This document shows, piece by piece, positions 1 to 9,844 of a stretch of DNA of 64,000 bases. Position 1 is the stretch's first letter, and each line of letters begins with the position of its first letter. The notes under the pieces were generated by a model. The model did not search any database. It saw only the letters and a list, made by a program, of their open reading frames with translations, and was not told where the DNA came from. The DNA lies in contig NC_134701.1 of assembly GCF_043290135.1 (NCBI RefSeq), positions 36,669,501 to 36,733,500 on the forward strand, given 5' to 3'. The position numbers were made by a program, and so were the translations under genes. The DNA is from Rhipicephalus microplus (lineage: Eukaryota; Arthropoda; Arachnida; Ixodida; Ixodidae).

Positions 1-345
1 GGTTCATTTTGACAAGCCAGTACCCTGATGTGATATCCAATGTCGAAAAATATTTCGATTTTCCCAGGTAGTCTAGAACAACGTCTATACGCGGAATAGG
101 TTGGTAATCGGGCACAGCGACAGAGTTAAGCTTTCGATAATCAATGCATAAATAAACGTGTGCGTCCTTCGCCTTTTTTCTCTGCAAGAATGACGGGAGT
201 GGCGTACGGTAAAAAAGATGGATGCACTACACCTCGCTTGAGAAGCAAGTCCACTTGCCTGACAATTTACTCTTTGTCTGCCAGAGAGCATCGATACGGT
301 GGTCTGTGGATAGGGACGTTGTTGCTGAGGGCAATGCATTGTCGT
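1..345 (-). pseudogene. Gypsy A reverse transcriptase N-terminus (runs off left edge)
   Basis: Read on the minus strand this is the start of a Ty3/gypsy reverse transcriptase. The finger region contains PYRCSLADKE, then a stop, then LLLKRGVVHPS and TPVILAEKK. After a frame change come CIDYRKLNSV, PIPRIDVVLDYL and FSTLDITSGYWLVKM. The last is motif A with its catalytic Asp. In this family the RT copies element RNA into cDNA inside a virus-like particle. The palm YxDD box would lie beyond the window edge. One in-frame stop (about position 265) and one frameshift (about 180) make this copy non-functional. The RT is clearly different from that of gypsy B next to it (CVDYIRLNAV, PLPRIDDIID), so A and B are different families. 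Family call is secure from motifs; the left boundary is unknown. Confidence 0.85.
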
Positions 346-461
346 TCATTGGCGATACATCCAAAATTTATCTGAGACTTTGAGAAAATGTCCTCGTAAC
401 TGTGAAGCACCTCTCTCAAAGCAGCTTGTTGCGATAGTGGAAGGTGCGTGACATCAATGGC

Positions 462-833
462 TTAGGGTGGGGTTGTAGCGGCGCTGAAGACACATTTTTG
501 AGTTTGAAAGGAATTCTGCAGAGCTTTGTTGCCTTGAAGCAAACTCATCGTGTTAAAGTGCAGTGACAGGTTGAAAAAGGGGGCGTCGTCCAGGCCTAGC
601 AAGAATTCAGTCTTCATGCTTGGCAGAACGCGTGCCTGGACTGCCCGCTTTATCTTCCCTATTTCCAACTGTATGTGTACGCGGCCCAAAGTTTTTGTGG
701 TTGGGGTGACTTGTTGGACACTAATGCATGAATCCTTGAGCAACTTCAGCTTGAGTTTCTTTAACCCAACTTCGTTGATACAGGTAATAGTCGCTCCTGT
801 ATTCAGAGTTGCATTCACCATGTGTCCGTTCAC
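462..833 (-). pseudogene. Gypsy A retropepsin-like protease region
   Basis: A 123-residue open stretch between the gag and RT parts of gypsy A, in the expected gag-PR-RT order on the minus strand. The retropepsin signature appears as LNTGATITCI near residues 10-20, where the catalytic Asp of the usual D-T-G is Asn. Further on, EFLLGLDDAPFFNLSLHF resembles the second conserved block (I/L-L-G-x-D) of retropepsins. With Asn in the active site the enzyme should be dead if this is the true motif. Retropepsins cut the Gag-Pol polyprotein of the same element. An alternative reading, that this is only a linker with a chance match, is less likely given its position. Confidence 0.6.
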
Positions 834-850
834 AAGTGCACCAAAACGTA

Positions 851-1657
851 TTAATGAAGCTTTGGGCCGCCCTCTTCGTTTTCCTGGTCGTCAGTTAGAG
901 CAGATACCATTTCACCACGAGGGCACTCATTGTGCCAGTGAAACTGATTCGGCAAACCAGTGGATGCAAAATGTCGGCACTCACTGTGAGGGGTGCGCAT
1001 CAATCCTGCAGCGAGCCATGGTCGTATAGAATGAGCCTCTCGATGCATGAGGTGCCACTCTGACGAGCGTTGGGCAGCATCTCTGTGAACAGAGTCTTCG
1101 GCTTGAAGCGCAGCAGCAAGCCACAGGGCCAGGTTGGGGAGCGTCAATCCAGTGAGGCACCTTTTGATCTCCTCAGGTACACCGTCAGTCAATCCTGATA
1201 CTATGTGAACGTCCTTCAAGTCTGCGAGGGGACCAAGGCGCGTCTTGTCTTCAAAGTAGTGCCTAATGCGATGTTGTCTTTTGAGCCTGTAGTGTATAAA
1301 TTGGCGAAAAGGGTCGCTGACAGGTGCAGAAAATCGTGGTATTATGCTTGTTTTGATGCCTTCCCACGTATCTCCTGCGTCGAAAATCTCGGGGAAGTAC
1401 CAGCGGAATGCCTCACCTTCCAGGTACTCGCTGGTGCAGTCGATGCGATCTCGTTCGGACCAGCTAACGTTGCTCGCGTTCGTTTCGAAGAGGTGCAACC
1501 ACTTGTCCACAGAGACGTCGTCTTTAGCTCCGGTGTATTTCGGCAGGGTGATCATCTTCTTCGATATTGCAGCGGTAGATCCTGTCGACTTACTGTAACG
1601 GATGAGACATGGCGTCACTAAGAACACAAGTTTATTCTGACTCTTTCTCTTCCTCAT
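851..1657 (-). pseudogene. Gypsy A gag-like protein
   Basis: A 268-residue open frame at the 5' end of gypsy A. The first 34 residues look like leader read-through, and a more natural start is the Met of MITLPKYTGAKDDVSVDKWL. That block is the typical opening of a gypsy capsid (a glycan-poor LPxYxG, a gap, then a KWL segment). It is followed by LEGEAFRWYFPEI and by FRQFIHYRLKRQ, also capsid-like. Near the C-terminus, CRHFASTGLPNQFHWHNEC looks like a zinc knuckle with its second Cys replaced. Gag builds the particle in which reverse transcription occurs. The start of this frame lies only 40 bases from the LTR at 1697-1853. I am confident of gag identity by order and composition rather than by a diagnostic motif. 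Confidence 0.65.
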
Positions 1658-1696
1658 CTTCCTTTCCCCTATTCACCCGTGAAGCGTCATATATAT

Positions 1697-1853
1697 TGTT
1701 ACGGTTGAATCAAAGAATATGTGGATTTATTTACAGGGTGAGGATGAAGTTCGGCCGTCGCGGTAAAGATGGAGTCTTCAGGCCACACCAGACAACGTCG
1801 TCTTCCTCTTCTACCTACCCGGCACATACTACAGCCCGGCTCATACCGTAGCA
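1697..1853 (-). repeat. Short LTR (157 bp), probably the 3' LTR of gypsy B
   Basis: On the minus strand this starts TGCTACGG and ends CCGTAACA, giving TG...CA termini with imperfect inverted repeats. It contains AATAAA about 30 bases before its end. It sits directly after the integrase C-terminus of gypsy B (which ends at 1863), with a short purine-rich stretch AACCGGGGAT just before it. This is the layout expected of a 3' LTR. It also lies just upstream of the gag of gypsy A, so it could be A's 5' LTR instead, but no TGG-type primer site follows it. No second copy was found in the window, so the boundaries rest on the termini alone. Confidence 0.55.
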
Positions 1854-1862
1854 ATCCCCGGT

Positions 1863-2090
1863 TCACAGACGAAGCCCGCTGGGCGAGTTTAAGTCACTGG
1901 AAGGATGAAATTTCTTGAGGCGAGCCACGTGCACCAACTGCGTTCGATTTGGCCGACGAGAAGGTGTCGTCAAGCGTGCCACAACGTACGTCAAGTCAGT
2001 CAAGCGATCTACAATGAGGTAGGGGCCTGTGTACTGCAGTAAAAACTTCTGACATAAACCAGGTTTTCGTTGGGGGGTCCACAACCACAC
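1863..2090 (-). pseudogene. Gypsy B integrase C-terminus
   Basis: A 75-residue stretch with WLWTPQRKPGL, LLQYTGPYLIVDRLTDLTYVV and LVHVARLKKFH. This is the GPY/F-type C-terminal module of gypsy integrases, which follows the catalytic core and contacts DNA. It is out of frame with the core at 2139-2672, so a frameshift separates them near 2100-2140. It ends 10 bases before the LTR. Confidence 0.85.
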
Positions 2091-2138
2091 GAATTCACCT
2101 TTGTGGAATGAAATGGCGTCATGGCGTTGATCGTACCG

Positions 2139-2672
2139 TTACTTGGAGCGATCTTGTGATGCCAGTGTGCGCAAGCGAGCAATTTGGCGGGCTTCTTCAG
2201 CCCGGAAATGTGTTTCGGCCACAGACTCATCGGTATGGAGCTTAAATGGGAGGATTGTATCAAGTGAGCTGCGTGGTGATCGAGCGTAGAGCAGGTAGAA
2301 GGGCGTGAAGTCCGTGGTCTCGTGCTTCGCTGTATTGTATGCGTAAGTAACAAATGGTAAGATCTCATCCCAGTTTTTGTGATTGGATGCGACGTACATA
2401 GCGAGCATGTTAGTAAGAGTTCGATTGGTGCGTTCTACAAGGCCATTCGTCTGGGGATGGTATCGTGTCAAATGTCTGAACTGTGAAGTGCAGAGGTGAA
2501 GCAATTCTTCCACAGCGTCCGTGACGAATTGGTGACCACGGTCACTGATGATTACTTGAGGTGGACCATGGGGAAGAACAACGGAGCGTAACAAAAAGAC
2601 AGCGACGCCATCAGCTGTAGAACATAGTATCCCAGCGGTTTCGGCGTATCTGGTAAGGTGGTCGACGCACAC
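2139..2672 (-). pseudogene. Gypsy B integrase catalytic core
   Basis: The integrase core of the rve family, which joins element cDNA to host DNA. The D-D-E residues are visible: D in CVDHLTRYAET, D in VIISDRGHQFVTD, and E in PQTNGLVERTNRTL. AYNTAKHETTDFTPF and LLYARSPRSSL follow as usual in gypsy. It is in the same frame as the RT-RNase H part but separated from it by a TGA at 2698-2700, just after LLGPF. All three catalytic residues survive, but the protein cannot be made intact. Confidence 0.9.
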
Positions 2673-2699
2673 TATTATCCAGCGGTTGTTGTTTGAAGA

Positions 2700-4382
2700 T
2701 CACAGAAACGGGCCCAATAGGTCGATGCCCACTTGCTCGAAAGGCGTAGTAGGCGGTTCTATGGGGTGAAGAAGGCCGTGCGGTGCACTGGTAGGTCGTT
2801 TGTGACGCTGGCAGTTCTCGCAGCTCAAGACGTATTGTTTCGTAAAATCTCGCATTCGAGGCCAGTAAAAACGCTGCTGCACTCGATGCAGGGTGCGAAT
2901 GAACCCAAGGTGTCCTGACACTGGATCATCGTGCATAGTACGGAGAACGTCACATCCAAGACTTTGAGGTACAACCAGTAAATAACGTGCGCCGGTTGCT
3001 GAAAAATTCGTTTTGCACAACAGTCCATCACGAATGCGAAAGCGACCACTGCCTTTGAGATTCCGAGCGTCAACGAACAAAGGGTCTAAAGATAAATCAT
3101 TCAATTGTTCTTGTTTTAAGACATTGGCGTCAGGAAACGTGTGAGAGACCGCAGCAAAACAGATGTCGAGAGTATCTGCACTGTCCTCCGTTATGGTCAT
3201 AGGCAGGCGAGAAAGGCAATCAGCGTCCGAATGACGTCGTTCACTTCTGTACGAAATGCTGAAGTCAAATTCTTGAAGGCGTAAAGCCCATCGAGCAAGG
3301 TGGCCAGAAGGGTCTCGGAGGGTAACAAGCCAACATAATGAATGATGGTCTGTCACAATCGTGAATGGACGACCATAGAGGTAACATCGAAACTTCTGAA
3401 TGGCGAATACAGCCGCTAAACATTCTTGCTCTGTCACCGTATAATTCATTTCAGCCTTGCTTAGAGATCGACTCGTATAAGCAACAACATGCTCTGCATT
3501 ATCATGGCGCTGAACAAGCACACTTCCGATGCCAATTCCACTTGCGTCACTGTGCACTTCTGTAGGAGCAAAAGGATCGAAATGACGAAGAATAGGGTAA
3601 GATGTCAGTAGAAGTTTCAGTTCAGAAAATGCGGCATCACAATCAGGTGTCCATTCGAATGGACTCTCTTTTCCCAACAAGCTCGTCAGTGGGTGTACTA
3701 CGTCTGCGAATCGGGGCACAAAGCGGCGAAAATAGCAACATAGGCCCAAGAAGCTGCGAAGTTCCTTCAGTGTCTGGGATGGTTTGAATGTGCCGACTGC
3801 TTCGATATTGCGGGTATCCTGCTTGACACCATCTTTGTCAACTAGGTGACCGAGGACTAAAGCTTGTCGTTCACCAAACCGGCACTTCTTAGAGTTCAAA
3901 ATCAAGACAGCCTTTCCGATACAGTCTAAAACAAGGCTTAAACGGACGTTGTGCTCTTCAAAGGTACGCCCAAAAATGACGACGTCATCCAGGTAGCATA
4001 AGCACACCTCCCATTTAAGACCACGAAGGACAGAGTCCATAAACCTTTCAAAAGTGGCGGGGGCGTTGCAAAGCCCAAACGGCATCACATTGAATTGGTA
4101 CAGTTCATCAGGCATCACGAATGCGGTCTTCTCCTTGTCTGAAGGGTGCATAGGTATCTGCCAATATCCTGATTGTAGGTCTATTGAAGAAAAGTATGAA
4201 GCCGAGTGTAAGCAGTCAATAATATCGTCAATCCTAGGCAGCGGATATACATCTTTTTTGGTCACGGCGTTGAGTCTTATGTAATCAACGCAGAACCGCC
4301 AGGCACCATCTTTCTTCCTAACCAAGATGACCGGTGCTGCCCACGGGCTACACGACTCTTCAATGACACCCTTCTTCAGCAT
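2700..4382 (-). pseudogene. Gypsy B reverse transcriptase, RNase H and integrase zinc finger
   Basis: A 560-residue open frame. Domains in order: RT (about 1-180) with KKDGAWRFCVDY, FSSIDLQSGYWQI (motif A), MPFGLCNAPATF and the intact catalytic CYLDDVVIF; the RT thumb and connection; RNase H (about 270-400) with VHSDASGIGIGSVL, TEQECLAAVFAI, TDHHSLCWL and DADCLSRLP; and the integrase HHCC finger (about 485-530) with HDDPVSGHLG and CENCQRHK. The frame ends at a TGA inside what should be one continuous polyprotein. Length and order match a normal gypsy pol. Upstream, a stop separates it from the linker at 4410-4604. It shares about the same organisation as C and D below but is clearly divergent in sequence. 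Confidence 0.93.
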
Positions 4383-4409
4383 TTCCTGAACTTGGTCGGC
4401 AATAACTTT

Positions 4410-4874
4410 TCATTCTGATGATGACACTCGGTAAGGCTTTTGTCGGATCAGATGGGCAGTGCTGGTGTCAATCCTATGGTGAGCGCGAGAACATGGTAAA
4501 GGTAGTGGCTTCTCCTCTTGGCAAAAGTCAAACACAGAAGCATGTCGCCTCAACAGATGGCGTATCGTCTGCTGTTCGTGTGACCGCAAAGTGGCGCTAA
4601 CCATGCCTAGGATCTGCGACTAGTAAGAGCAACTGCGCTTGCCAGAGACTGTACGTTTCTCGTTTTTATCGTTGTTAACGACCGCTACAGAACCTTCAGT
4701 GGAATCCTCGAAGACGCCAAGCTTCATTCCTCGAGGGAGCACAACCGGCATTGGCAAACAGTTCAGTGCCCACAGAAAGGTTGCTCCTTCATCAACAGAT
4801 ACTAAACAACGAGGGACGAGTATGCCTTTCTTAGCACATTGAACGATGGCAGGTTCAACGATGGCGTCAAAAGA
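4410..4874 (-). pseudogene. Gypsy B protease-RT linker region
   Basis: Two pieces in different frames. 4874-4620 gives VEPAIVQCAKKGILVPRCL, then PMPVVLPRGMKLGVFED. This is the linker seen in arthropod gypsy elements just before RT. 4604-4410 gives LLRRHASVFDFC, then HRIDTSTAHLIRQKPYRVS, the segment that leads straight into the RT fingers. A frame break lies between them and a stop follows at about 4408. No protease motif remains upstream, because the sequence changes to a LINE at about 4874. Confidence 0.8.
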
Positions 4875-5279
4875 TGTGGCAGATTCTGGGGCTGCGGAGA
4901 TCTGCGACGGCCAGTCGTCGTAAGTTTCAAAGGAGTCAGACAAAATGTTATTACGGATTGCTTCCCAGTCAGTGTGAGCGACTCGTTTCCACCTGTTGTG
5001 GGAAAGAGGGGAGGTGATGTGTTTGAGAAAGTGATCACTGAAAAGGTTTTCAGCTGACACCTGCCAATAAAAAGGGAGGGAACTCCGAGAGAAAGTGAGA
5101 TCGGGTGGAGCGCTATGACACAGTGCTTGCTCGAGTAGGGGTGTCAGGGGTATTAAGAAGAGTGAGATGGTGTTCCTGGACGAGGCATTGTAGAAGGCGA
5201 CCTGGTGGCGCCGTTTTGTTTGGCTGGCTGCATACAGCGCTCCACTTTCACGTGTTCTTGGCTCGTTACCGGGCCCCAC
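4875..5279 (-). pseudogene. LINE endonuclease C-terminal fragment, fused in frame to gypsy B
   Basis: Minus-strand sequence resembling the end of an APE-type endonuclease and the start of the EN-RT spacer of I/Jockey-type LINEs. In one frame there is HHLTLLNTPDTPTR. After a frameshift come SPDLTFSRSS-like sequence, then ENLFSDHFLKHITS (the SDH endonuclease motif), then NRWKRVAHTDWEAIR. The open frame from 5279 runs without a stop into gypsy B at about residue 135. The endonuclease nicks target DNA in target-primed reverse transcription; this fragment lacks its N-terminus and the RT. It is in the opposite orientation to the LINE at 5345-7465. Confidence 0.7.
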
Positions 5280-5790
5280 CCGTGTCCGGACAAGCTCACT
5301 ATTCCTTCAGGAAGACTTCCGGGACATGCCGACACCATTCAAGCCCCAGTCTGATCCCAGGCTGGCCCTCCAGGTCCCTTTAAAAATACGAAGTGGCGTG
5401 GCGCCGCGCTAACCCTAATGCACCGCGCTTGCACCTCCGCGATGCAGCGTCCCGCCCAGCACTCGACACCAATGACAACTGACGCCCTGTCGGTGAGCCC
5501 AGCCTCCTCCGGTTGTACCGCTGATACAGTCGTGCTTATGCTGTCAACATCTGGTGATGTTACCAGCCCTGCGCTGGTAACAATATAGCAACAGGCAGCG
5601 TTCCTCAACAGCGCGCACGGTCCAGCAACGTGTAACGGTGGCAGCGTCTCTGCTACTCCCAGCTTGATAACCACGCCAACACCGGAGCCCAGAGCTGTAA
5701 TGCAGCGTTGGTGTTGCAATAAACCACGCCTGCTGCTGTTCCCACTCTATCTGCGCCTGGCCTACCCTTTGGAAATTCCCAAGTGTTGAC

Positions 5791-6661
5791 ATGCGTGTTT
5801 CGACAAGCATAGTTCCTTCCATCTCTGAAGTATTGCCTTCCATGACTTCAGCTGACAACTCGACGGAAATGGACTTCACCGCGTCGCAGGCCAACAAAGA
5901 CAATACGCCATTCCCTGAAGGCAGCTGGAACACCGTTAGTGCTAGTCGAAAACCTGCCTTGACCGCCCGTCCCCGCTCCGAGCTCATCATCGTCGGAATC
6001 CAACTTCCAACTTCCACCCGGAGCACTCACGCCAAAACGGCCTCTGTACAACCTGCTTGCTACCATCATCGCCACCACAAATCTCACTCCCGAGACCAGT
6101 GGGGAGGTCACCCTTCAGGATAAACCAGCTCAAAGCCTTGTGTTTCTGAAAACTCACTCGCCCCTCCCTGCCCACCTCCTACTGTCCCTTACAAGTCTGG
6201 AACTTAATGGTAAGCCGATCACCACTAAGTCCTATGTCCCCAGTCCTCCAATATCTTGTCTTGGCATCATACACAAGGTCGGTGGTCATTCCACATCATC
6301 TGAGCTCTTGCATGACCTCGAATCCTTTACTTCAGATATACTCGCTGCACGTATCATCGGCTCCACTGAATCCATTCTCATAACATTTGCTGAAAACGTC
6401 ATCCCTCACTTTGTGTATTTTAAATGCGTCTCTTTCCGATGCCGTCCACATAAACCTGAGCTCCCTACTTGCACTCGGTGCCTTGCTATAGGGCATTGTT
6501 CTCATCAACACCCTCAGCACAGCGTTTCGGCCAAGTGCTGCCGCTGTGCGTCTCCTCTACCAGCAGATCACGATGCTCAGGTTTGCACCCAACTCTGCTG
6601 CATCCATTGCCAAGTCAACACACCCACTCATCTCACGACTTCACCTGCCCCTACCTTCTAG
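5791..6661 (+). pseudogene. LINE ORF1, gag-like zinc-knuckle protein (two frame pieces)
   Basis: The first piece (5791-6123) contains EGSWNTVSASRKPA and RPRSELIIVGIQLP. A frameshift near 6020 moves the homologous frame to the one opening at 6140. That frame gives LNGKPITTKSYVPSP, LGIIHKVGGHS and a Cys/His cluster, CTRCLAIGHCSHQHP and CCRCASPLPADHD, ending in CIHC. Such knuckles bind element RNA in I- and Jockey-type ORF1 proteins. The arrangement of N-terminal disordered region, RNA-binding fold and knuckles fits that family. I identify it as ORF1 by the knuckles and by the endonuclease start downstream. It is disrupted and not translatable as one protein. Confidence 0.7.
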
Positions 6662-6818
6662 CTAAGCAATGCGACTGTGCCAAAGCCGCTTTTCTCCGTC
6701 GCACAGTCATGCGCCGAGCCACTCAGCCTTCGCCGTCCTCCTCTTGAGTGCATGAGTTCCTTTCACCTCCCACAACATCCTCCCCCCCCCCCCCCCCCCG
6801 GGCTCCTACGCCACTAAG

Positions 6819-7289
6819 GTGAAGGGTGCACCTCCCATGTGCCCTTTTTCATTAAGCACACCTTCACCATCCTTGGTTAATGAGAGCTGCTCCTTCGATC
6901 TGCGACTTGCTATGTTGGAGCACAACCAGCGCATGCGAAAGCGCGTCTCAGATGAGCTACAACAGAAAATACTCGCACTGACGCAGACACTCGCAACTAC
7001 CACATCCTCTCTTACCTCTCAGCTCACGGAGCTAAATAAGCAATGCACCACACTCACCGCCTTGACCTCCAGCTCCCATGTAACCGAATTGGCCGACATG
7101 GTCGAAACCGCCACCACTGCGCATCACACTCGTTTGGTCCAGCTGGAAAATTCGATTGTCCGGATTCTTACGACCCTCGAAACCCACAATCCTTCTTCCA
7201 TATGCTTAACTCCCTGCAAGAGTTGCTTTCTCCGGCAAAAAAAGAAGGAACACGAACATGCAGGCGCCTCCTCTACTTCAAGGACCTAG
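6819..7289 (+). pseudogene. LINE ORF1 C-terminal coiled-coil region
   Basis: A 156-residue frame. It contains RLAMLEHNQRMRKRVSDEL and a long Thr/Leu-rich helical run (QQKILALTQTLATTTSSL onward), consistent with a coiled coil. It ends at 7289, a few bases before the endonuclease begins. It sits immediately after the zinc knuckles and a C18 tract. I read it as the tail of the same ORF1, displaced in frame; its own function is unknown. Confidence 0.5.
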
Positions 7290-7299
7290 ATGGCACGTG

Positions 7300-7455
7300 A
7301 AAACGACCTTGAGATTTTGCAGTGAAACTGCCGCAACCTTCGTCATAATAGGACCCCTCTCGACCAATATCTTCTCACCCGCCCCACCTTACCCAATTTT
7401 CTCCTTATACAGAAGACTTGGACGGCCATCACCATCCCAAGCTACCATGCATGTC
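7300..7455 (+). pseudogene. LINE ORF2 endonuclease N-terminus
   Basis: In the frame opening with LEILQ, a stop (where Trp is usual), then NCRNLRHNRTPLDQYLL and LPNFLLIQKTWTAITIPSY. This is the N-terminal block of LINE AP-endonucleases (ILQWNxRN, then LxxxxPxFLLIQETW-type). The Asn of the first motif and the aromatic block are present; the catalytic Glu position reads Lys (QKTW). The element is cut off at about 7465. Confidence 0.65.
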
Positions 7456-7469
7456 ACGCTATGATGGGA

Positions 7470-7505
7470 ACGCCACTTGCGTCCATTTATGGACGCAAGT
7501 GGCGT
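7470..7505. repeat. Perfect 17-bp palindrome at the LINE break
   Basis: Arms 7470-7486 and 7489-7505 are exact reverse complements with a 2-base loop; the left arm starts acgccacttgcgtcc. It sits at the point where the LINE ORF2 stops. A short direct repeat of cagcagtgggcgg-type units follows at 7507-7560. Cruciform extrusion and fold-back replication are possible sources. Confidence 0.9.
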
Positions 7506-7734
7506 CCCAGCAGTGGGCGGCAGCAGTGGGCGGCAGCAGTTTGCCCAGCAGTGGGCGTAGTCAAGCTGATGATGATGATGACTTTACTTTTACTAACTCT
7601 TTTCACAAGCATACACACAAGGGCAGTGTCACGGCTGATATACATGTACACAATCTGCTCAAACTATTGCCGATAGTCACGTCACAGAGGAAAACTGATG
7701 CCTGCGTCTCTCCCCCTCGTCGGGTCAATGCGAC

Positions 7735-7797
7735 CCATCCCCCCCCCCCCCCCCCCCGTATGAAAAAATTTCTGGCTACGCCCCTGATAGCCACTAC
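7735..7797. repeat. C-tract plus GCGTAGCCAG-type transposon end
   Basis: A C17 run (about 7740-7757) followed by gtatgaaaaaatttctggct and acgcccctgata. The reverse complement, CAGGGGCGTAGCCAG plus AAATTTTTT and a G-run, is a sequence I know as a frequent terminal motif of dispersed invertebrate repeats. No partner end was found nearby, so the element limits are open. Confidence 0.4.
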
Positions 7798-7799
7798 AC

Positions 7800-8540
7800 A
7801 ACAGTAACGGGCCACGCGTTTGCATAGAGTGCCTTTGTGCACGATTGAGTATTGCGCATTGTAATTTGTTGTCTTGTGAAGTGCAATTAATAATGTCCTT
7901 CGACTAGTAGGAGCATTCACATCAAATGAAAGTTGTTTTGCCCAATGAAATAGCAGTGTCACACCCTTTTGGGTGCTTAAGCCTGTGACTGCAAATGCCA
8001 CAAGCAAAAACAGGCAATCAGCTGTATGTTACCAAGAAAAAGTTTCCACAGACGAAAGGCAAAAATATCAGAATCTCAGAGAAGAGCTTCACGGCCAGCT
8101 GAAACTACCTTATGGGAATAGAGCTTGTCTAAGAAAACAATCTGTCTCACTCTCTACTTTTCTATTCATCAACCTAGGGAAACGCAAATTATTTTGCACT
8201 CTTGAATATTTAAGCGAAGCTCAATTCAAGCAAAGGTGCTTTTATTTTTTGTTTTTTCAGACCGAATGGGAATGTCCTCGTAAGATGCAAGATTGGCGTC
8301 AAATTGCATGGTATAAACAAGGTTTTTAATACACAACTTTTATAAGGATTTTGCCGGGACCAAATGAATTTTCCATAAAATGCAGGTCGTCGTGAAATTA
8401 GGGGACGTATAATTGAAATTTCACTGTATACTCCAACGGAATTTACTCGCGAGAATGAATGTAGTAGCTTATAAACAACTGGCACATATTACTAACATGC
8501 ATATGCTGTAAAATACTTGAACACATTATCGCCTCCCACA
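7800..8540. other. No gene recognised
   Basis: AT-rich sequence with short open frames only. None shows family motifs, and no tandem structure was seen. Confidence 0.5.
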
Positions 8541-8544
8541 GGTT

Positions 8545-8993
8545 TTTCTAAAGTTAACTAGAAGGAACTCTGGCACTGCGATCGTTCAGCGACTATGGGA
8601 ATGATGGGTAGTATGATGGGACTAGGCACGGATTTGCCTAGTCTTCATACTTGAAGGCGGCAAATTGTACTTGGGGCTTCCTTTATTGGTGGTTTTGGTG
8701 TTGTTTTCAAAGAAAGAATGAACCCCTTTAAATATTGTTACTTATTCGAAATGGTAAGCTTAAAAAAATAAGGTGGTGAAGCGCAACCACCGAACATTTG
8801 CTGATTTTTTCGTTTCCTGAAAAAACAGCTCCAAGCCACACGAACACAAACGGAGCCAAAAGCAGGCCAGAAGTACGCAGATTAGACAAATAAGTGTACT
8901 ACCCATCATCCTTATGCTCGCTGAAGCGCCGTGCATTGCAGCTCCCATAGACACTAGTGCCAAAGTTTCCTCTAGTGTATATTAAGAAACTTT
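8545..8993. mobile_element. MITE, copy 1 (long imperfect terminal inverted repeats)
   Basis: The left end runs through ctagaaggaactctggcactgc and gggaatgatgggtagta. The right end reads tactacccatcatcc, then cactagtgccaaagtttcct and tctagtgtatattaagaaact. The two ends are imperfect inverted copies of each other over about 100 bases. A clearly related copy lies at 28266-28675, with matching interior (aacagctccaagccacacga). There is no coding capacity. I recognise the family from memory as common in ticks. Exact ends and target duplication are unclear in this diverged copy. Confidence 0.75.
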
Positions 8994-9613
8994 ATGGCCA
9001 TTCATACCTACACTCACCTTGAACAAAAAAAAAAACTGGCTACACTTAGCAGATTTAACGAGGCACTTTAGCTTGGCACTGTGCTCAAGTTTCTTGATTG
9101 TGGCCTCGAACCACGTTGCTTCATCAAAGGTGAAAGGGTGCTAGCAGCAGCCCTTTTCATTCTCATCAGAATAAACGATTTCACTGAAAAAACAGTGGAA
9201 ATAATTGCACTGCGTGCGCAAACATCGAGCCTATTCGGCGAACTGAATCATATTTACTTCAAGCTGAAGAACCTGTCCAGTGAGCCTAAGGTGAAAGAAG
9301 ATAACTAGTAGTGTGTAATGGGCCTCTTCAAAAGCTGAAAGCCCTCGTGCGCTGCATTACTGCACTGCTACAGGCAAGGCCTTAACAGTTTTCGAGGTAA
9401 CTTCGTAACTTCGTGCTGCGACTCCTGCATGCATATATCTCAAAGCAAATAGTAGTTTCAATTAGAATAGGAATACTCCCATCTTTACGGCTGCCGAACC
9501 ATGCTGCTAGGTTTCTAATACGAAAGATAATGTGCTTACAAATACTCGCTTATTCAGGGGTTAGCAGTACTTCATATTCAAAGCAGATATATGCATGCTA
9601 AGCATGCACAAAC
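8994..9613. other. No gene recognised
   Basis: Between the MITE and the target duplication of gypsy C. It has short open frames without motifs, including a 75-codon one at 9081-9308, and an A10 run near 9027. Confidence 0.5.
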
Positions 9614-9617
9614 ATAT

Positions 9618-9760
9618 TCTCACGACGCAATCACAGCAGGAGTTCGATATAGAAGAGCTCACTTTAGTTAAAAATGAAAGGCGCTCGTAAAGAGGACCGG
9701 GCAAGAGCTTCGTCTTCCTCTCTGGCTGTGCGAGCTCTCCTCTGCAGGTTGAATGCGGCA
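9618..9760 (-). repeat. Gypsy C 3' LTR
   Basis: On the minus strand it starts TGCCGCATTCAAC and ends GCGTCGTGAGA, where the usual GTGACA end is mutated. It matches 13556-13698 base for base in length. It is preceded on the minus strand by the polypurine tract at 9761-9774. Confidence 0.9.
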
Positions 9761-9775
9761 TTTGCCTCCCTCCAG
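9761..9775 (-). other. Gypsy C polypurine tract
   Basis: Minus strand CTGGAGGGAGGCAAA directly abuts the TG of the 3' LTR. Plus-strand DNA synthesis of LTR elements is primed from such a tract. The suffix GGCAA before TGCC is shared with gypsy D. Confidence 0.8.
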
Positions 9776-9844
9776 GAAGAGCATCGACCCGACGCTCGGC
9801 CACAGAATATGCGGTGTATGTAGTTGACGTATTACGCAACTGGC

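Larger units (their letters stand above)
1697..4874 (-). mobile_element. Gypsy B: 5'-truncated Ty3/gypsy retrotransposon
   Basis: A minus-strand pol region in the order protease-RT linker, RT, RNase H, integrase, then an LTR. Gag and protease are missing: at about 4874 the gypsy sequence stops and LINE endonuclease sequence begins in the same reading frame. Pol is broken by two stops (about 4385-4410 and 2698-2700) and one frameshift (about 2100-2140). The RT catalytic box is still intact. Confidence 0.85.
5345..7465 (+). mobile_element. I/Jockey-type LINE, 5' part only (ORF1 and start of ORF2)
   Basis: Plus-strand non-LTR retrotransposon remnant. A leader precedes a zinc-knuckle ORF1 (about 5791-7289) in three frame pieces. 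The first about 50 codons of the ORF2 endonuclease (7300-7455) follow. The element then stops abruptly near 7465, just before a perfect palindrome. No RT is present. The left limit is approximate. A C18 tract at 6783-6800 falls inside ORF1. Confidence 0.7.

Noticed and set aside
1..4874. Gypsy A and B as one tandem element sharing an LTR
   Set aside because: Their RT sequences differ clearly (CIDYRKLNSV/PIPRIDVV against CVDYIRLNAV/PLPRIDDI), so they are separate families that happen to adjoin.
4839..6123. Numerous small frames on both strands
   Set aside because: They are shadows of the gypsy and LINE frames; no independent motif was found.
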